Source: JBOFEH01 sp051650265 (GTDB lineage: Bacteria; Bacillota; Clostridia; Lachnospirales; Cellulosilyticaceae). Taken from it: DNA of 6,657 nucleotides. Both the position numbers and the translations under genes were made by a program. Below, one piece after another: positions 5,292-6,657 of this stretch. A model generated the notes under the pieces. The model was given only the letters and a program-made list of their open reading frames with translations. It was not told the origin of the DNA and ran no database searches. The stretch lies in assembly GCA_051650265.1 (NCBI GenBank), contig JBOFIR010000276.1:1-6657 (forward strand), read 5' to 3'. Positions within the stretch are counted from its first letter, which is position 1; each line of letters begins with the position of its first letter.

Positions 5292-5949
5292 ATATAATCT
5301 TACCAAGTTCTGGCATATGTTCTGTTTCTGTAACTTGCCCTTCATAGATGATCTGAATGCCATCAATCCATGGCACATCTTTTGATAATTCTTTTTGTAA
5401 GAATGTCTCACAGATGCTACTTGCAGTCATTGCACCACCTGTTGACCCTTGGAAATAAGCACTCATCCAGCCTATTTCTTTTGTTGCATCTTCTCTCAAG
5501 TCAATAATAGCGATCTTTTTCCCATTCACGTCTTTAATCTCTGTAACGTCGATTGGTAACCCTTCAAAGTTTGTTTCTGATAAAGTATCTGCGAGCGCAT
5601 TCAAAATTGTCAATAGGTCTTTGCCCTCTTCTACTTTGGCAAAACCAATCTCTTCTTTTTCTAGCGTATCAATGTCTGATGAATAGACTGGATACTCTAC
5701 AGTTTGTCCCACTTCATCAGGCTCTTTCTCTGCCTCTTCTTGGGTATGACCTGCTTCTTTTTGATTCAATACTTCGATTTGCTTTTGTAAGTCTTGTACC
5801 TGAGTGAGCAGTTTTTCATTTTCTTTTTGAAGTTGACTAATCTGTCCTTGTAGTGCATCAATCTGAGGATTAGTCTTACTACTACAGCCTGTCATTATGA
5901 GTGTGAATACGAGTGTACTCGCCAAAAATAAACGTACTATATGCTTCAC
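5284..5949 (-). CDS. Lipoprotein with leucine-zipper coiled coil and GerMN-like C-terminal domain
   Basis: Predicted lipid-anchored surface protein of 221 residues. The signal peptide (MKHIVRLFLASTLVFTLIMTG) ends in a lipobox-like IMTGC, so Cys22 should be acylated and the protein held on the outer face of the membrane. Residues 30-61 form an ideal coiled coil: Ile/Val at 30, 37, 51 and 58 and Leu at 33, 40, 47, 54 and 61, with one Asn at 44. An acidic linker follows (about 65-82). The remainder, about 95-221, has alternating strands and a GSTGGAMTASSICETFLQKE helix start, resembling GerMN domains of spore-germination and sporulation lipoproteins; this match is by eye. The start codon is GTG at 5949, chosen because AAGGAGG (5964-5958) is eight bases upstream. 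It follows yidA by 19 bases, so they are probably one operon. Function unknown. Confidence 0.82.
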   Translation of the reverse strand: MKHIVRLFLASTLVFTLIMTGCSSKTNPQIDALQGQISQLQKENEKLLTQVQDLQKQIEVLNQKEAGHTQEEAEKEPDEVGQTVEYPVYSSDIDTLEKEEIGFAKVEEGKDLLTILNALADTLSETNFEGLPIDVTEIKDVNGKKIAIIDLREDATKEIGWMSAYFQGSTGGAMTASSICETFLQKELSKDVPWIDGIQIIYEGQVTETEHMPELGKIIYR

Positions 5950-5968
5950 CGCTACCCCCTCCTTTTGT

Positions 5969-6657
5969 TTATTTTAACATAAATTCTTCAATTACATAAG
6001 CTACACCATCATCATTGTTTGATTTTGTAACAAAATTAGCAATTTCTTTGATCTCTTCAAATGCATTTCCCATAGCTACACCAAGTCCTGCATACTCGAT
6101 CATATGTCTGTCATTGCCTGCATCACCAACACAGATAATTTCTGATGCATCTAATCCTAGTCGCTCAGCTAATGCTTGTACCCCTGCACCTTTATTGACA
6201 CGTTTGTTGAGGAATTCTAAGAAGAATGGTGCACTTCTTACCACTGTATATTTCTCATATACTTCCTCTGGAAGTTGTGGAATCACGCGCTCAAGGATCT
6301 CTGGCTCATCTACCATCATGATTTTTGGAAGTTCTGATTCCTCATCATAGTCTGCAAAAGAAACCTCAAAAAGTGGAATCCCATTAATCTCTGCTTCATG
6401 ACTAGAATAAGTGCTAATCTTTGGTGTGATACACCCTTCTGTCGTTAAAGCATGAATATTCACATCCAGCTCTTGTGCTAATGCATAGAGGTAACGTACA
6501 TCACGCCCATTTACTGAAACGTGGCTAATCACTTCTTTTGTTCCCACATTTTGAACGAGTGCCCCATTGTAGCTAATCACATAATCATCTTCTGTTGTAA
6601 GCCCGAGTTCTTCAAGGTAAGCTGTTACACCTGCAATTGGTCTCCCTGTAGCAAGTA
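5969..6657 (-). CDS. yidA: HAD-superfamily sugar phosphatase YidA, Cof type (N-terminus beyond the window)
   Basis: Cytosolic Mg-dependent phosphatase of HAD subfamily IIB. The minus-strand frame is open to the right edge, giving the C-terminal 228 of about 270 residues; the first 40 or so, with the nucleophile motif DxDGT, are missing. The visible part follows E. coli YidA throughout: motif II LATGRPIAGV at the edge, YVISYNGALVQ, the cap segment with PKIMMVDEPEIL, then YTVVRSAPFFLEFLNKRVNKG holding the motif III Lys, motif IV GDAGNDRHMIEYAG, GVAMGNA, and NFVTKSNNDDGVAYVIEEF at the end. An in-frame GTG at 6580 is not the true start because the homology continues upstream of it. The E. coli enzyme acts on sugar phosphates such as erythrose 4-phosphate and alpha-glucose 1-phosphate; the physiological substrate here is open. 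The lipoprotein gene follows after 19 bases. Confidence 0.93.
   Translation of the reverse strand, partial: LATGRPIAGVTAYLEELGLTTEDDYVISYNGALVQNVGTKEVISHVSVNGRDVRYLYALAQELDVNIHALTTEGCITPKISTYSSHEAEINGIPLFEVSFADYDEESELPKIMMVDEPEILERVIPQLPEEVYEKYTVVRSAPFFLEFLNKRVNKGAGVQALAERLGLDASEIICVGDAGNDRHMIEYAGLGVAMGNAFEEIKEIANFVTKSNNDDGVAYVIEEFMLK

Noticed and set aside
6578..6580. GTG at 6580 as the start of the YidA gene
   Set aside because: Clear YidA sequence, including the ATGRP motif, continues in frame upstream to the window edge.

Overview
The window reads as chromosomal DNA of a low-GC Gram-positive bacterium (Bacillota, probably the Clostridia side). The reasons are AT-rich intergenic DNA, strong AGGAGG/AGGGGG ribosome binding sites, a PyrR-type RNA attenuator, a TipA/Mta-type MerR regulator and a GerMN-like lipoprotein. 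The genus cannot be fixed from the sequence. There are eight protein genes, the two at the window edges being partial. I see no tRNA, rRNA, CRISPR array, insertion sequence or phage gene.

Left part (1-1860, all minus strand). A cytosine permease gene (codB) runs off the left edge. It is preceded by a complete regulatory leader: a sigma-A-like promoter with a perfect palindrome between -35 and -10, a PyrR-binding RNA hairpin, and an intrinsic terminator before the ribosome binding site. This implies repression of pyrimidine base uptake when UMP is plentiful. Just upstream in the same direction is a MerR-family regulator with a TipAS drug-binding domain. Its own promoter has the 19-bp spacer and central dyad typical of MerR autoregulation.

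Middle part (1857-5291). After an AT-rich gap comes an AraC-family regulator on the minus strand, divergent from a plus-strand run of three genes: a ROK-family sugar-kinase-like protein that lacks the usual zinc-binding cysteines, then fetA and fetB, an ABC ATPase/permease pair of the E. coli iron-exporter family. A 25-bp near-perfect inverted repeat lies between araC and the ROK gene and is the obvious operator candidate. A second promoter candidate at the end of the ROK gene could drive fetAB separately. The run ends in a perfect 25-bp-stem bidirectional terminator.

Right part (5284-6657, minus strand). A YidA-type HAD sugar phosphatase, truncated by the right edge, is followed after 19 bases by a small lipoprotein with an ideal leucine-zipper coiled coil and a GerMN-like C-terminus. 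Its stop codon lies inside the shared terminator.

Nothing here is clearly a new defence or mobile system. The most interesting points are the PyrR-controlled cytosine permease with its second DNA operator, the AraC/ROK/fetAB combination, and the zipper lipoprotein next to yidA.
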